From NCBI GenBank assembly GCA_019136955.1, contig JAGVTF010000068.1, positions 1 through 33,946 of the forward strand: DNA of 33,946 nucleotides. Reading direction: 5' to 3'. Position 1 is the first letter of the stretch. Each line of letters starts with the position of its first letter. This document shows positions 8,101 through 20,735 of the stretch, in pieces. This DNA is from Verrucomicrobiota bacterium. Its GTDB lineage: Bacteria; Verrucomicrobiota; Verrucomicrobiia; Limisphaerales; UBA1412. The position numbers and the translations under genes are program-made. The notes below the pieces were generated by a model, which was given only the letters and a program-made list of their open reading frames with translations, searched no databases and had not been told where the DNA came from.

Positions 8101-8949
8101 ATGTTTAAGGTCATAGCCAATACTCAGTTGAGTCCCAATGTCTGGCGTCTGGATGTGATGGCGCCCCGGATTGCCAAGATTCGCCATGCGGGGCAGTTTG
8201 TCATTGTGTGTAAAGGGGAGGGAAGCGAGCGGGTTCCTTTGACGATTGCCAATGCGGACCCGCAAGAGGGATGGATTACGTTGGTGATTCAGGCCATCGG
8301 CAAATCGACCCGCGAGCTGGTCGATACGCAGGTGGGGGAGTCTATCCGCGATATTTCCGGACCGCTGGGTAAACCGACCGAGCTGGCCGAGCCGGGCACC
8401 AAAGCGATATGCGTGGGTGGCGGCGTGGGGACCGGTGTGGTGCATCCCATCGCCCAGGCGCTCCATGCGCGCGGCGTGGAGGTGGTCTCGGTAATTGGCG
8501 GGCGCTCCAAACAGTGGGTCTTTTTCGAGCCGGAGCTCAGGAAGTGCGGCGAGGTGGTGGTCTGTACCGATGACGGCAGCTACGGGCGCCACGGGTTCGT
8601 GACCGATGCGGTGAAGGACCAGCTTGAGGCCGGCGGCGTCTCAACGGTCTATGCGGTGGGGCCGGTGCCGATGATGCGCGCCATTTCCAATCTGACCAAA
8701 GAGTATGGGGTCCACACCATCGTTTCGCTTAATCCGGTGATGGTTGACGGCACGGGGATGTGCGGCGGCTGCCGTGTCAATGTGGGCGGCGAGACGAAGT
8801 TCGCCTGCGTGGATGGGCCGGAATTCGATGCGCATCAGGTCGATTTTGATACTTTGATAGACCGCTTGGGGATTTATAAAGAGATGGAAAAGGATAAGAT
8901 CGAGACTCCCCGCGGCTGCTGCCAGGACCTTCCGCCGCTGCAATCCTGA
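8101..8949 (+). CDS. nfnA: NfnA/SudB-type FAD/NAD-binding oxidoreductase subunit
   Basis: Small subunit of an NADH-dependent ferredoxin:NADP+ oxidoreductase or of the closely related sulfide dehydrogenase. A ferredoxin-reductase beta-barrel binds FAD (RVPLTIA at 45-51), then a Rossmann nucleotide domain has CVGGGVGTGVVHPIAQAL (104-121). C-terminal C221, C224 and C236 in MCGGCRVNVGGETKFAC bind a [2Fe-2S] cluster; D216 just before them is a candidate fourth ligand, as in the Nfn small subunit (recollection). Length 282 aa is normal. It is followed 22 bases later by the large subunit. Sequence alone does not distinguish electron-bifurcating Nfn from SudAB. Confidence 0.88.
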   Translation: MFKVIANTQLSPNVWRLDVMAPRIAKIRHAGQFVIVCKGEGSERVPLTIANADPQEGWITLVIQAIGKSTRELVDTQVGESIRDISGPLGKPTELAEPGTKAICVGGGVGTGVVHPIAQALHARGVEVVSVIGGRSKQWVFFEPELRKCGEVVVCTDDGSYGRHGFVTDAVKDQLEAGGVSTVYAVGPVPMMRAISNLTKEYGVHTIVSLNPVMVDGTGMCGGCRVNVGGETKFACVDGPEFDAHQVDFDTLIDRLGIYKEMEKDKIETPRGCCQDLPPLQS

Positions 8950-8971
8950 CCTTTGGAATTTACTTTTTGAT

Positions 8972-10381
8972 ATGAGCATACCCAAACCTTCGATGAAGGA
9001 ACGCATGGCCATTGAGCGCTGCGTGATGGATGAACAGGACCCGCTGGAGCGTGCCCGCAACTTTGAAGAGGTCAATCTGGGCCTGAGCATGGAAACCGCT
9101 GTCAGAGAGGCCCAACGCTGCCTGGAATGCAAAAATCCGACCTGCGTGGCTGGCTGCCCGGTGAGCGTGAATATTCCCCGCTTCATCGGCTTCGTGATGG
9201 AGGGCAAGATGAAGGACGCGGCTCTCTCGCTGGCATCGGATAACGCTCTGCCGGCGGTGACCGGGCGCGTCTGCCCGCAGGAAATCCAGTGCGAGTGCGT
9301 CTGCGTTCGCGCCAAACGCGGCAAGCCGGTGGCGATCGGTTATCTGGAGCGTTTTGTGGCCGATTGGGCGCGCGCCAATATGAGCACTGATATGGCCAAA
9401 GCGCCTGCGACGGGTAAGAAAGTGGCGGTGATCGGGGCCGGGCCTGCCGGTTTGACGGCTGCCGGCGAACTGGTTCGCAAGGGCCACGACGTGACGGTTT
9501 ATGAGGCGCTGCAAAAGACCGGCGGCGTACTGGTGTATGGGATACCGGAGTTCCGCCTGCCCAAGAAGATCGTGCAGGAGGAGGTGGACCGCCTGGTACG
9601 GGCCGGAGTGAAGATACAGACCAACGTGGTCGTGGGCCGGACCTGGACGATTGATGAACTGCGGGAGCAGTACGATGCGATTTTTATCGCCAATGGGGCC
9701 GGTCTGCCGGTCTTCATGAACGTGCCGGGTGAGAACTTGAAAGGTGTCTACTCGGCCAATGAATATCTGACCCGTGTGAACCTGATGAAGGCCTATCAGT
9801 TCCCGTTTGGCTCGGATACGCCGGTCATCAAGGGCAGGCGCGTCTGCGTCGTGGGCGGCGGCAACGTGGCGATGGATGCGGTCCGTACGGCCAAACGGCT
9901 GGGAGCTGAAGAGGCGGTCATCGTTTACCGCCGGAGCAAGGTGGAGATGCCGGCTCGCGTGGAGGAGGTTCATCATGCTGAGGCTGAGGGGATTCGCTTT
10001 GAAATGCTGACGGCGCCGCTGGAGGTGCTTGGCACTGAGAATCACTGGGTAAGCGGTCTGAAATGCCAGAAAATGGAGCTGGGAGAGCCGGATGCCTCCG
10101 GACGCCGCCGGCCGGTGCCGGTGCCGGGCTCGGAGTTCGTGATTGATTGCGACGTGGTCGTGGTGGCTATCGGTACCCGCGCCAACCCGCTTCTGACGGC
10201 GACCTGTCCCGATATGAAGCTCAATAAGTATGGCAATATCGAGGTCGATGAGAAGGGGATGACCAGTATAGCGGGCGTTTTTGCCGGTGGTGACATTGTG
10301 CGGGGTGCCGCGACGGTGATTTTGGCGATGGGCGATGGCAAGCGCGCCGCCGCCGCGATTTCTGAATTTTTAGAAAAATGA
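8972..10381 (+). CDS. nfnB: NfnB/GltA-type NADPH-dependent oxidoreductase subunit (glutamate synthase small-chain family)
   Basis: Large partner of the preceding subunit, 469 aa. The N-terminal domain has two cysteine sets for two [4Fe-4S] clusters: C50, C53, C58, C62 (CLECKNPTCVAGC) and C101, C107, C109, C111 (CPQEIQCECVC). Then come an FAD Rossmann motif VAVIGAGPAGLTAAGEL (151-167), an NADPH motif VVGGGNVAMDAVRTAKRLGA followed by YRRSKVEMPAR, and the closing FAD motif GVFAGGDIVRGAATVI. No glutamate synthase large subunit is nearby, and the adjacent NfnA-like gene argues for Nfn/Sud rather than GltD. The likely job is balancing NADH, NADPH and ferredoxin pools in an anaerobic metabolism (inference). 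A probable terminator follows. Confidence 0.9.
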   Translation: MSIPKPSMKERMAIERCVMDEQDPLERARNFEEVNLGLSMETAVREAQRCLECKNPTCVAGCPVSVNIPRFIGFVMEGKMKDAALSLASDNALPAVTGRVCPQEIQCECVCVRAKRGKPVAIGYLERFVADWARANMSTDMAKAPATGKKVAVIGAGPAGLTAAGELVRKGHDVTVYEALQKTGGVLVYGIPEFRLPKKIVQEEVDRLVRAGVKIQTNVVVGRTWTIDELREQYDAIFIANGAGLPVFMNVPGENLKGVYSANEYLTRVNLMKAYQFPFGSDTPVIKGRRVCVVGGGNVAMDAVRTAKRLGAEEAVIVYRRSKVEMPARVEEVHHAEAEGIRFEMLTAPLEVLGTENHWVSGLKCQKMELGEPDASGRRRPVPVPGSEFVIDCDVVVVAIGTRANPLLTATCPDMKLNKYGNIEVDEKGMTSIAGVFAGGDIVRGAATVILAMGDGKRAAAAISEFLEK

Positions 10382-10425
10382 GTCGGAGAAGTTGAAAAAA
10401 TTCTCATTCAGGTGTAGCTTTTGGA

Positions 10426-10461
10426 AGAGTGCCGTGCGCTTTCTTTTCGCGCTGGCATTTT
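10426..10461 (+). terminator. Probable terminator after nfnB-like gene
   Basis: AGAGTGCC and GCGC arms pair with GCGC and GGCATTTT across an eight-to-nine-base pyrimidine loop, with a small internal bulge. The 3' arm runs into TTTTA. It separates nfnB from trxA. Confidence 0.5.
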
Positions 10462-10496
10462 AGAAACGTGTTGCTTAATAAATAAAAATAAAAATT

Positions 10497-10823
10497 ATGG
10501 CAGAAGGTATCATTGATTTAACGAACGCTAACTTTAATTCAACCATTTCCCAGAAGGGAGTGACGTTGGTCGATTTTTGGGCTCCCTGGTGCGGACCGTG
10601 CAGAATGCTGAGTCCGGTGCTGGCGAAGGTTGCGACGGCGCTGGAGGGCAAAGCGGTCATCGCCAAGGTTAACGTGGATGAAAACCAGGAGCTGGCGGCC
10701 CAGTTCCAGGTCACCAGTATCCCAACGATGTTCATTTTCAAAGATGGTCAGGTTGTCAAACAACTCATGGGGCTCAAATCCGAGGCCGAGATCACCAAGG
10801 CGATCGAAGCGGCAGGCCAATAG
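10497..10823 (+). CDS. trxA: Thioredoxin
   Basis: Cytosolic disulfide reductase of 108 residues, the usual size. The active site WCGPC is at residues 31-35 within LVDFWAPWCGPCRMLSP. The cis-Pro motif TSIPTMFIFKDG and the conserved D26 equivalent (VDFWA) are present. The start ATG lies in an A/T-rich leader (10471-10496) without a Shine-Dalgarno. Terminator-like hairpins lie on both sides, so it can be a single-gene transcript. No thioredoxin reductase is in the window; the reductant source is unknown. Confidence 0.96.
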   Translation: MAEGIIDLTNANFNSTISQKGVTLVDFWAPWCGPCRMLSPVLAKVATALEGKAVIAKVNVDENQELAAQFQVTSIPTMFIFKDGQVVKQLMGLKSEAEITKAIEAAGQ

Positions 10824-10847
10824 TCCCTGTTTCTTTATTTGATGTGG

Positions 10848-10888
10848 GGCGCTTTCGGAGCGAAAAAAAGCTCTGAAAGCGTCTTTTT
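10848..10888 (+). terminator. Strong rho-independent terminator after trxA
   Basis: A 14-bp stem (GGCGCTTTCGGAGC with GCTCTGAAAGCGTC, two G-U pairs) closes an A-rich eight-base loop and is followed by TTTTTG. This is the clearest one-directional terminator in the window. Confidence 0.88.
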
Positions 10889-10906
10889 GTTCGGAGGTGC
10901 CGTTTT

Positions 10907-11770
10907 ATGATGACAAACTTATATAAAGCCTTTTTGCCATTGCGTTTGAGTTTGTTTTTAGTTGGGGTGGCGTTATTGGCTGGTTGCGCTTCGGAGGGCA
11001 ATCAGGGAGCGGGGAAGGGGCCCGTTCTTTATGGTGCGGGGGTGGTGGAGCGGCCGCAGGATTTGGGGCTGGTGCAGGTGGCGACGATTGATTCACTTCT
11101 GGCGGGGGTGTATGACGGTGTGATGAGCTTTGGCGAGCTCAAGCAGAAGGGTAATTTTGGCATCGGCACCGTGGATCGGCTTGATGGAGAGATGTTGATG
11201 CTCTGGGGCGATGTTTACCAGGTGCGTTCGGATGGGCGGGTTTACCTGCCTCCGGATGATGTGACGACTCCTTTCGCTTCGGTGCTATTCTTCAGGCCAA
11301 CTCTTCGGATGGGTGTCAAGGGGCCTTTGAACTATCTGACGCTCAGCGAATTCATGGATGATCTGGTACCGCAGAAAAATATCCCCGTGGCGGTTCATAT
11401 TCGCGGCAAATTCGCCTCCATGAAGACCCGATCGGTGCCGGCCCAGGAGCCGCCTTACCCGCCGCTGGTGGAGGTGACACGGAATCAGCCTGAATTTGAG
11501 TTGGGCAAAGTGGAGGGTGATGTGGTAGGATTTCGGTTGCCGGATTATTTGAAAGGGATCAATGTGCCGGGCTACCATCTGCATTTTCTCTCGGCGGATC
11601 GCACTGCCGGCGGGCATATTCTGGCGATGGAGCTGGAGGAGGGGGAAATCCAGGTGGAGCTGGTCCATGATTTTCACCTGATTTTGCCTGTGGATTCGGT
11701 CGGCTTTGCAGAGGTGGATTTGAGCCTTGACCGGAGCGAAGAGCTGCGGCAGGTGGAATCGGAGCGCTAG
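10907..11770 (+). CDS. budA: Lipoprotein-type alpha-acetolactate decarboxylase
   Basis: Converts 2-acetolactate to acetoin with a metal (Zn-type) centre. Diagnostic segments are SLLAGVYDGVMSFGELKQKG, NFGIGTVDRLDGEM, TPFASVLFFRP, TRSVPAQEPPYPPL and GINVPGYHLHFLSADRTAGGH. The metal ligands are H224, H226 and H237; E95, R175 and E251 match the known catalytic residues. The N-terminus is unusual for a fermentation enzyme: a signal sequence ending in LLAGC with C27 as the lipidated residue, so the enzyme should be membrane-anchored outside the cytoplasm. Brevibacillus has an exported enzyme of this family, so export has precedent. No acetolactate synthase gene is nearby. A ribosome site, CGGAGG (10891-10896), precedes ATG 10907. 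Next gene follows after 30 bases. Confidence 0.92.
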   Translation: MMTNLYKAFLPLRLSLFLVGVALLAGCASEGNQGAGKGPVLYGAGVVERPQDLGLVQVATIDSLLAGVYDGVMSFGELKQKGNFGIGTVDRLDGEMLMLWGDVYQVRSDGRVYLPPDDVTTPFASVLFFRPTLRMGVKGPLNYLTLSEFMDDLVPQKNIPVAVHIRGKFASMKTRSVPAQEPPYPPLVEVTRNQPEFELGKVEGDVVGFRLPDYLKGINVPGYHLHFLSADRTAGGHILAMELEEGEIQVELVHDFHLILPVDSVGFAEVDLSLDRSEELRQVESER

Positions 11771-11800
11771 GGGAGCGGAGGCTCGGGCAAAGGCAACAGT

Positions 11801-16267
<4,467 letters not shown>

Positions 16268-16276
16268 GTAAGATGG

Positions 16277-17476
16277 TTAGCTTGAGAAAAAAGGGCTCAG
16301 GATATGGTCCGCAAGTTCAAAAAGTGAGTGATACCAGTAGTAGCCGCCCATCATCCAGAGGAGCGCGCCCAGGGCCAGATAGGGGCCGTAGGGGATGCGG
16401 GCCGAGAGCTCGTGCCGGCGAAGAGCCACCAGAGTGATGCCGACCAGCGAGCCCAGAAGCGAACTGGCAAAGAGAATGAATACAACCGCTTTCCAGCCAA
16501 AAAAAGCGCCAATGGCCGCCATGAACTTGACGTCGCCCAGACCCATCACCTCACGCGGGAGGATCAGACTGTGGGCGGTGAGCTCAACCCGACGCACCTG
16601 AGCGGGGTCCCAGCTCTCTTTCCTTATTCTGAGCTGGGCTGGCGAGAGCTCGACCCGCGCGCTTTCCCACCGAAGAGGAGGGGAGACCGGGGAATCGGCT
16701 TCGGGGTTTTCCGGCTTCTCCGGCTCTTCCGGTTCCTCGGGAGTCATCAGAGTGAGTTCGACGGCGGCGGCTTCAATAACGATGCGATCGGAGGGTCGAT
16801 AAAAAATATCTGAATAGGGGATTTTTTCCGTAGGGGTCTCCATCGCCTCTTCCGAGAGGGTGATTCTATCATCGGGTTTTACTTGGTAACGGTAGCGTCC
16901 AAAGGCGATTTTGCCCAGTCGGCTGATGGCGTAGAGGAGCCCTCCGCCGGCCAGGATGCCCAGGGCGCTCTCCTGAAGCGAGACTTTGGACGAGCTGCTC
17001 AGGTGCAGGACCGGGAAGAGGAAAGAGAGGAGGAAGCCGGCGCCGATGCCGCCCAGCGTGATGGAGTCGGGGATCAGGAAGTGCTCCAGATCAATGAATG
17101 AAGAGATGATGAGCGCCCCGATGACCAGGCAGTAAATCAGGGCCAGAGCCAGACTGCTGGCACCGACGCAGAGCCAGGAAAGCGCGAAGAGCAGACCGGT
17201 CAGCAGCTCCACGATGAAGTAGCGCGCTGAGATGGGGGCCCCGCAATGGGCGCAGCGGCCCCGCAGGTAAAGCCAGGTAACCAGCGGGATATTGAGATAC
17301 CACGGAATGTGATAATTGCAATGCGGGCAATGGGAAGGGGGGAAGATGATATTTTCTCCGCGCGGCAGCCGGTAGATACAGACGTTAAGGAAGCTGCCCA
17401 CGATGCAGCCGAAGATGAAAAAGGTAACTGTCCAGAAATGGAAAGGGATGACGCTCCAGTAATCGGTCTCAGGCAT
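16277..17476 (-). CDS. pilD: Type IV prepilin peptidase / leader methyltransferase with large insert
   Basis: Inner-membrane aspartyl protease that cleaves and N-methylates type IV pilin or type II secretion pseudopilins. From ATG 17476 (399 aa): FGCIVGSFLNVCIYRLPRG at 22-40, the zinc-binding cysteines C50, C53, C75, C78, and catalytic aspartates D129 (FIDLEH) and D315 (GLGDVK). Between the two halves is an insert of about 115 residues (about 188-305), predicted cytoplasmic, with an acidic Pro-Glu segment (EEPEEPEKPENPE). I chose 17476 because its ATGCCTGA overlaps the aroE stop by 8 bases; ATG 17509 would add 11 residues. The gspF-like gene upstream in the same run fits a shared pilus or secretion function. 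Confidence 0.9.
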   Translation of the reverse strand: MPETDYWSVIPFHFWTVTFFIFGCIVGSFLNVCIYRLPRGENIIFPPSHCPHCNYHIPWYLNIPLVTWLYLRGRCAHCGAPISARYFIVELLTGLLFALSWLCVGASSLALALIYCLVIGALIISSFIDLEHFLIPDSITLGGIGAGFLLSFLFPVLHLSSSSKVSLQESALGILAGGGLLYAISRLGKIAFGRYRYQVKPDDRITLSEEAMETPTEKIPYSDIFYRPSDRIVIEAAAVELTLMTPEEPEEPEKPENPEADSPVSPPLRWESARVELSPAQLRIRKESWDPAQVRRVELTAHSLILPREVMGLGDVKFMAAIGAFFGWKAVVFILFASSLLGSLVGITLVALRRHELSARIPYGPYLALGALLWMMGGYYWYHSLFELADHILSPFFSS

Positions 17477-18410
17477 GGGGCAGAGCGGGGCTGGAGGGTG
17501 AATAAACATGTTCCCTGAGGGCGGCTCTCATCGTCTCAACGGGGGGCTCGGCGCCGCTCCAGAGCTTCAGAGCGGTGACTCCCTGATAGAGGAGCATACT
17601 CAGGCCATTGGCGCTCCGGCAGCCTGCCGCGCGGGCGGCCTCCAGAAAGGGTGTGCAGGCGGGCCGGTAGATCATGTCAAACGCCAGAGCCGAGCGCTTC
17701 AGGCAAAACTGTTGCCCGTCCCACGGCAAGGGGTCCGCTTCCCTGAGCCCCAGCGAGGTGGAGTTCATGACGAGGTCCACCGTCTCTGTCTGCGGCGGGT
17801 AGCCGATATGGACACGGAGGGCCGGATAGTGGGTCTCAATCTCACGGCGGAGCGACTCGGCCTTGCTGAGAGTACGGTTGACCAGGTAGAGCACGGCGGC
17901 TCCCTCCGTAGCCAGACGCAATGCGGCCACGCGGCCCGCGCCGCCGGTTCCCAGAATCAGAATCTTCTTACCGGCCGGGCTGAACCCGAGGTCTTCCCCC
18001 AGAGCGCGGATGATCGCCTCCGCATCGGTGTTGTAGCCGACGGAGCGAATTTGCCGCGGCGTGTTGCCGCCCCAATCGCGAACCGGCAGCCAGCCTTCTT
18101 CGGTGAGACCTTCGAAAAGCAACGTATTGATGGAGCCGAGCAGCCGGGCCGAATCCTCTACTTCATCAGCCAGCCGGAACGCCTGCTCCTTGTGCGGAAC
18201 GGTCAGGTTGAGCCCGATGAACCCCATCGCCTTGGCTCCTTCAATCGCTCCGGGGAGGTTCTCGGGCAAGACCTCCAGCGCCAGATAGCGCCAATTGAGG
18301 CCCATCGCCAGAATGCCGGCGTTCTGGAAAGCCGGTGAAGCCGAGTGGCGGACCGGACAGCCGAAGAGGCCGCAGTAGCGCGTGGAGGCGTTGATGGGAG
18401 GGGTGTTCAT
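17469..18410 (-). CDS. aroE: Shikimate dehydrogenase
   Basis: Reduces 3-dehydroshikimate to shikimate with NADPH in the aromatic amino acid pathway. The 313-residue protein has the shikimate-binding start GLFGCPVRHSASPAFQN, catalytic K74 in NLTVPHK, N95 (SIN), catalytic D129 in YNTDA, the dinucleotide motif GTGGAGR (154-160) and the NADP-binding NRT at about 178-180. It is longer than the usual 270-290 because of about 15-20 extra residues before GYNTDA (about 102-122, rich in Trp, Gly and Arg). It overlaps tmk by ATGA (18407-18410) and the prepilin peptidase by 8 bases, so three genes are translationally coupled. Confidence 0.95.
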   Translation of the reverse strand: MNTPPINASTRYCGLFGCPVRHSASPAFQNAGILAMGLNWRYLALEVLPENLPGAIEGAKAMGFIGLNLTVPHKEQAFRLADEVEDSARLLGSINTLLFEGLTEEGWLPVRDWGGNTPRQIRSVGYNTDAEAIIRALGEDLGFSPAGKKILILGTGGAGRVAALRLATEGAAVLYLVNRTLSKAESLRREIETHYPALRVHIGYPPQTETVDLVMNSTSLGLREADPLPWDGQQFCLKRSALAFDMIYRPACTPFLEAARAAGCRSANGLSMLLYQGVTALKLWSGAEPPVETMRAALREHVYSPSSPALPHA

Positions 18411-19120
18411 TTGAAAGCTTGTACGATGTTCCAGATTTCTTCGGCGAGCTCTTCGCGCGGCTTCATTCCGTCCAGTCGTCGGAAGTCGGGGAATGCCTCC
18501 AGTATCGCCTGGTAGCCCTTATAGACGTTTTCGTGGAAGAGGCGGCCCGATTCCTCAAAGCGGTCTTTTACCTCGATTCCTCTGGCCTGCAAGAGCTCCT
18601 CGTTCCGGCGGCAAAGACGCTCCCAGCTTTCCTCCAGAGGGATATCCAGGAAGATGACGAAGTCGGCATCCAATCCACCCACGGCAAAGCGGTTGACGGC
18701 GTTGAGCGCATCCCAGGGCAGCGAGCGGCCGAAACCCTGATAGGCGATCGTGCTGTAGAAATAGCGGTCGCAAATGACGATGCGGCCCTTGTCCAGAGCC
18801 GGACGGATGACCTCCCGGACGAGCTGAGCGCGCGAGGCGTTCATGAGAAGAAGCTCCGCCTCCGGGCTCATCCGCCCCAGATAGCCGGAGTCTTTCAGCA
18901 GGCTGCGGATTTTCTCGCCGATTTCCGTTCCGCCGGGCTCGCGCAGGATGAGCGGCTCGCAGCCCTCCTTGCGCAGGCGGTTGGCCAGAAGCTCGATTTG
19001 AGTCGTCTTGCCGCAGGCCTCGATTCCTTCAAAGACGATGAAGCGTCCCTTCGCCGCGGGGGTGCCGTCCGTCGTTTCGGCATGAACCCGGTTTTCCCGG
19101 TTTGGAGGTTCGGTCTGCAT
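18407..19120 (-). CDS. tmk: Thymidylate kinase
   Basis: Phosphorylates dTMP to dTDP. P-loop G32-IEAC-G37-K38-T39 within FIVFEGIEACGKTTQIELLA, DRYFYSTIAYQGFGR as the DRY/substrate segment, and a LID region near RRNEELLQARGIEVKDRFE. The 237-residue length includes about 25 polar residues before GRFIVFEG that are not part of the fold; no other Met or in-frame alternative start is evident. The P-loop has EAC where DGS or DGA is more usual. It starts 18 bases after cysS stops. A dUTPase gene higher in the same run supplies dUMP for the same pathway. Confidence 0.94.
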   Translation of the reverse strand: MQTEPPNRENRVHAETTDGTPAAKGRFIVFEGIEACGKTTQIELLANRLRKEGCEPLILREPGGTEIGEKIRSLLKDSGYLGRMSPEAELLLMNASRAQLVREVIRPALDKGRIVICDRYFYSTIAYQGFGRSLPWDALNAVNRFAVGGLDADFVIFLDIPLEESWERLCRRNEELLQARGIEVKDRFEESGRLFHENVYKGYQAILEAFPDFRRLDGMKPREELAEEIWNIVQAFK

Positions 19121-19138
19121 TCCGTAAATAGATAGAGT

Positions 19139-20581
19139 TTAAATTCGTTTCAGGCGCGGGCCCTTCGGGGTATCTTCGATCACCCAGCCTTTGGATTTCA
19201 GTTCATCGCGGATGGCGTCGGAGCGTGCAAAGTCTTTGGCTTTGCGGGCGGCCTGCCGAGCCTCCAGCAGATCGGTAATTTCCGTCGGGACTTCCTCCTC
19301 TTCCTTTTTTTGGGGGCAGACGGCCAGGACTGAATCGACCCGGGCCCAGTCAGCGAGCAGACCGGCGGCATCGGCCGGGGAGAGTTTTTCCTCGGCAATC
19401 TGCTTATTGGTTTGGCGGACCCAGTCAAAGAGCGCGGCCCAACCGGCGGAAAGATTGAAGTCATCGCTCAGAGCATCATCAAAGCTTTGGACCAGGGCGG
19501 ATTGTTTGCCGGGGGGCTCCGCCGTGCCGGCCAGTTCTCTGAGCTTGAAGAGGCATTCATCGAGTCTTGCCAGGGCGGTACGGGCGCCGTTGAGCCCCTC
19601 CAGTGTAAAATTGAAGGATTCGCGATAGTGCGCCGAGAGGAGCAGATAGCGGACTTCGCGGCCCGAGTAACCTTTCTGGAAGAGGTCGCGGACGGTGTAG
19701 AAGTTGCCCAGCGATTTACTCATCTTCTTGCCTTCGACGAGCAGATGCGAGAAGTGGAGCCAATAGCGAACGAACGGGGTTGGTTTGCAACCGCCTTCTT
19801 TGCAGAGGGTTGAGCCTTCGCTCTGGGCGATCTCATCCTCATGATGCGGGAAGGCCAGGTCTTCGCCTCCCAGGTGGATATCGAAGCTTTTCCCCAGTAT
19901 GTGGCGGCTCATGGCGCTGCACTCGATGTGCCAGCCCGGGCGCCCCTCGCCCCAGGGGCTCGGCCAGAAGAGTTCGCCATCGCTCGGGACCCGCGCCTTC
20001 CAGAGGACGAAATCGGCAACGTTTTCCTTCTCATATTCGTCGCTTTTAATTCGTTCGCCGACACGGATTTCATCAAAATTGATCTTCACCAGTTGGCCAT
20101 ACTTGCCGCCCAGGGCGATATAGCGCTGGATGCTGAAGAAGATGGAGCCATCGGGCGTCTGGTAGGCGATGCCGTTCTCCATCAGCTTGCCGATGAGCTC
20201 GAGCATCTGCGGGATGTAGTCCGTGGCTCGCGGTATGGAGGTGGGCCGGAGGCAGTTGAGCTGGTCAAAGTCTTCAAAAAAGGCTTTCTCGTAAGGGGCG
20301 GTATAATCGCGCAGAGAGGTTTTCTCTGGGGAAGCATTGAATCCGTGAATGATTTTGTCATCCACGTCGGTGATATTCATGACGTGGTTGACTTCAAAGC
20401 CTTTGAACTCCAGGAAGCGGCGGACCATATCGACGAAGAGGAAGGTGCGGAAGTTGCCGATATGGGCGAAATCATAAACAGTTGGGCCGCAACAATAGAG
20501 CCCTACTTTTTTGCTGGAGGGCTCGGAAGGCTCGAAGGTCTCTATCCGACGAGAAAGAGTGTTAAAAAATTGTAAATCCAT
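19139..20581 (-). CDS. cysS: Cysteinyl-tRNA synthetase
   Basis: Class I synthetase charging tRNA-Cys. From ATG 20581 (480 aa): LYCCGPTVYDFAHIGNFRTF holds the zinc cysteine C31 and the HIGH-type motif (HIGN, 40-43); ITDVDDKI; the zinc site GWHIECSAMS and FPHHEDEIAQSE; KKMSKSLGNF as the KMSKS loop; and the C-terminal anticodon domain ending with ARKAKDFARSDAIRDELKSK and a GPRLKRI tail. The frame is open to 20680, but the extra 33 residues are hydrophobic and not in the family; 20581 gives the usual start. A 13-bp palindrome sits 9 bases ahead of the ATG. Confidence 0.95.
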   Translation of the reverse strand: MDLQFFNTLSRRIETFEPSEPSSKKVGLYCCGPTVYDFAHIGNFRTFLFVDMVRRFLEFKGFEVNHVMNITDVDDKIIHGFNASPEKTSLRDYTAPYEKAFFEDFDQLNCLRPTSIPRATDYIPQMLELIGKLMENGIAYQTPDGSIFFSIQRYIALGGKYGQLVKINFDEIRVGERIKSDEYEKENVADFVLWKARVPSDGELFWPSPWGEGRPGWHIECSAMSRHILGKSFDIHLGGEDLAFPHHEDEIAQSEGSTLCKEGGCKPTPFVRYWLHFSHLLVEGKKMSKSLGNFYTVRDLFQKGYSGREVRYLLLSAHYRESFNFTLEGLNGARTALARLDECLFKLRELAGTAEPPGKQSALVQSFDDALSDDFNLSAGWAALFDWVRQTNKQIAEEKLSPADAAGLLADWARVDSVLAVCPQKKEEEEVPTEITDLLEARQAARKAKDFARSDAIRDELKSKGWVIEDTPKGPRLKRI

Positions 20582-20589
20582 TGCTTTGC

Positions 20590-20602
20590 CAGATACTATC
20601 TG
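20590..20602. promoter_or_regulatory. Palindrome CAGATA-c-TATCTG in the cysS leader
   Basis: An exact 6+1+6 dyad lies immediately upstream of the cysS start, where a bound protein could affect initiation. No T-box-like leader is visible. The one-base spacer argues against a stable RNA hairpin. Confidence 0.25.
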
Positions 20603-20735
20603 TGGGTTTAACGTGTCCCTTGCAAGACAATAAAGCAGAACCGCCCCCGAAACAAGAAGGAAGGCGCCCGGTGCAGCCAAAAATGTTTAATCCGGGGTTG
20701 GTTTTTCCGTTGCGGAAGGCCGGAGGGTGTTCGTC

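Noticed and set aside
7826-8116. 96-codon plus ORF bridging ablB and the nfnA-like gene
   Set aside because: Overlaps both neighbours in another frame, resembles no family and has no ribosome site.
8960-10045. 361-codon minus-strand ORF opposite the nfnB-like gene
   Set aside because: His/Ala-rich shadow; the plus strand has all cluster and nucleotide motifs.
20582-20680. 33-residue hydrophobic N-terminal extension of CysS
   Set aside because: It mimics a signal peptide, but cysteinyl-tRNA synthetase is cytosolic and the family begins at the ATG at 20581.
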